Translations under genes and position numbers: made by a program | NCBI RefSeq assembly: GCF_013376475.1 | Contig: NZ_CP045508.1 | Coordinates: 4,066,001-4,130,000, forward strand | Direction: 5' to 3' | Source: Desulfolutivibrio sulfoxidireducens | GTDB taxonomy: Bacteria > Desulfobacterota > Desulfovibrionia > Desulfovibrionales > Desulfovibrionaceae | DNA: 64,000 nt | Notes under the pieces: model-generated | Told to the model about the DNA's origin: nothing | Seen by the model: only the letters and a program-made list of their open reading frames with translations | Databases searched by the model: none | Shown: one piece after another, positions 62,932 to 64,000 of the stretch | Layout of the letters: the number at the start of each line of letters is the position of its first letter | How positions within the stretch are numbered: the stretch's first letter is position 1

Positions 62932-63687
62932 ATGAACAACAAGCGAAGCGCGCTCCTGGGCCGTTGCGACGGCCTGCTGCTCCTGGGACTGGCCCTGTTC
63001 ATGGCCTGGCTCGTGTCCGGCGACGCCTACTGGAACTACCTCCACCCCCGGTTCATGCCCCTGACCACCGCCGCCGCCGCGATCCTGGCCGGGCTTGGAC
63101 TGTTCGCCCTGTGGCGGCCTCCCCGGCCGTCGCTTTCCCGCACCCTGGCCTTCGCGGTCATGCTCGGCCTGGCCCTTTTCAGCCTGCCCCCCGCCGACCC
63201 CTTCGGGTCCGCCACGGACCGGGCCGCGGCCGAGGAAGAGGCCGTGCCCGAGGACGAGAAGGGATACGTGCGCATCAATACCGGGGAGCTCTACGACGTG
63301 GCCGAAAACGGCGAGATGGGGAATTTTCCCGGACCGGGCTTCGCCGTGCGCGGCTTCGTGCGCCGCGATCCGGCCCTGGAGCGGCTGGGATGTTTCGGGC
63401 TGTACCGGGTGGCCCTGTACTGCTGTTTCGCCGACGCCACGGCCGTGGGCTTCGCGGTCCGGCCCGCGGACGGGGTCATGCCCGAAGACGGGACCTGGGT
63501 GCGCGTCCTGGGGAAGCTCGAACCCGCGCCCGGCGGCGCGGCCCTGCCCCAGCCCGAGGTCCCGGGCATCTTCTACGCCTCGACCCTATCCGGATACGTT
63601 TTTCACGCCGACCGGGTCGTGCCCGTGCCCGCCCCGCGCGAGGCGTTCATGTTCGAATGGCGCCAGGCCGAGCCCTACGCCTATTGA
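62932..63687 (+). CDS. TIGR03943/DUF1980 family membrane protein
   Basis: A 251-residue protein with two hydrophobic segments (LLLGLALFMAWLVSG; TLAFAVMLGLALFSL) and a C-terminal soluble domain. That domain has GEMGNFPGPGFAVRGFVRRDPA, FGLYRVALYCCFADATAVGFAV and DGTWVRVLGKLEPAPG, the OB-like TIGR03943 domain. It begins 19 bases after the permease stop and is almost always its partner in other genomes, which suggests a joint transport complex. Confidence 0.85.
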   Translation: MNNKRSALLGRCDGLLLLGLALFMAWLVSGDAYWNYLHPRFMPLTTAAAAILAGLGLFALWRPPRPSLSRTLAFAVMLGLALFSLPPADPFGSATDRAAAEEEAVPEDEKGYVRINTGELYDVAENGEMGNFPGPGFAVRGFVRRDPALERLGCFGLYRVALYCCFADATAVGFAVRPADGVMPEDGTWVRVLGKLEPAPGGAALPQPEVPGIFYASTLSGYVFHADRVVPVPAPREAFMFEWRQAEPYAY

Positions 63688-63802
63688 CGCCTTCCGGCCT
63701 TCCCCGCCGTCCCGGCCATCCGTTCTTGACGGCGGCGCGCGGCCGGGAATATCCATGGCACAAGGATCGACCCCCTTGCCCCGCGAAAAAAGGAGCCCGA
63801 CC

Positions 63803-64000
63803 ATGGACGCCTCCGTCTCCCGCCTGGAAGGCCTGGTGACCCTGCTTCGGGGCAGGGGCCGCCGGATCACGCCCCAGCGCCTGGCCATCCTGCGCGTCCT
63901 GGCCCGCGACAGCGGCCATCCCTCGGCCGAACAGGTGCACGCCCGGCTGGTGAGGCACTTTCCCACCATGAGCCTGGCCACGGTGTACAAGACCATCGTC
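63803..64000 (+). CDS. Fur-family regulator, N-terminal part
   Basis: The first 66 codons of a Fur/PerR/Zur-type metal or peroxide-responsive repressor, cut by the window edge. The winged-helix part is visible: GRRITPQRLAILRVLARDSGHPSAEQVHARLVRHFPTMSLATVYKTIV. AAAAGGAG precedes the ATG at 63803. The metal-binding C-terminus is missing, so Fur, Zur and PerR cannot be told apart; the permease and TIGR03943 genes upstream favour a metal-uptake link. Confidence 0.9.
   Translation, partial: MDASVSRLEGLVTLLRGRGRRITPQRLAILRVLARDSGHPSAEQVHARLVRHFPTMSLATVYKTIV

Overview
The window is a GC-rich, densely coded stretch that reads as a Desulfovibrio-type sulfate reducer (Desulfovibrionales). The grounds are a periplasmic tetraheme cytochrome c3, a siroheme-decarboxylase (AhbB) gene beside hemL, a fused CobA-HemD enzyme next to purN, cobalamin genes, and short GGGG/CCCC-rich intergenic repeats. 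This placement is an inference from gene content. No rRNA or tRNA gene was found.

Layout. 1-12.2 kb: a minus-strand block with dciA-like, ahcY, metK, panC, a FliD-like protein, truA (overlapping it), a GH57/DUF3536 enzyme, an exported repeat protein and an HBM-HAMP membrane sensor. 12.5-20.4 kb: a phosphate-control island (phoB-phoR-pstB-phoU on minus) divergent from a Liv-type binding protein translationally coupled to a hybrid kinase, with Pho-box-like sites facing both ways. 20.5-24.7 kb: an acidic coiled-coil protein, cytochrome c3, cobJ and cbiG. 24.8-26.1 kb: a TetR regulator and an AhpD-like protein sharing one operator sequence. 26.2-32 kb: hemL, a VOC protein, ahbB, gpsA, a zinc ribbon, a STAS protein and FapA. 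32.1-38.3 kb: an acyl-CoA dehydrogenase, ETF:quinone oxidoreductase, EtfB and a divergent EtfA, probably one electron-transfer route from a CoA-ester dehydrogenase to the quinone pool. 38.4-43.3 kb: a MazEF-type pair, a dCache hybrid kinase, a methyltransferase and a DUF1835 protein. 43.3-53.3 kb: aroC with its 3' end amplified in tandem, purN, cobA-hemD, an AsmA protein and a CgeB-like glycosyltransferase. 53.5-54.9 kb: an AT-richer IS481-type element. 55-64 kb: Tat-exported Fe-SOD, a YibE/F membrane protein, alkaline phosphatase with a Pho box, an ECF-sigma/anti-sigma/Spy-like envelope module with a candidate ECF promoter, class I FBP aldolase, a permease with a TIGR03943 partner, and the start of a Fur-family regulator.

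The most unusual feature is a composite intergenic repeat. It has constant GC-rich blocks around one or two long palindromes whose arms differ in sequence from copy to copy yet stay complementary (copies at 571-880, 34188-34431, 44742-44985 and 53268-54960; relatives at 26115-26172 and 24481-24607). The IS element sits inside one copy and is flanked by GGGA on both sides; removing it restores the repeat block apart from the length of one G run.
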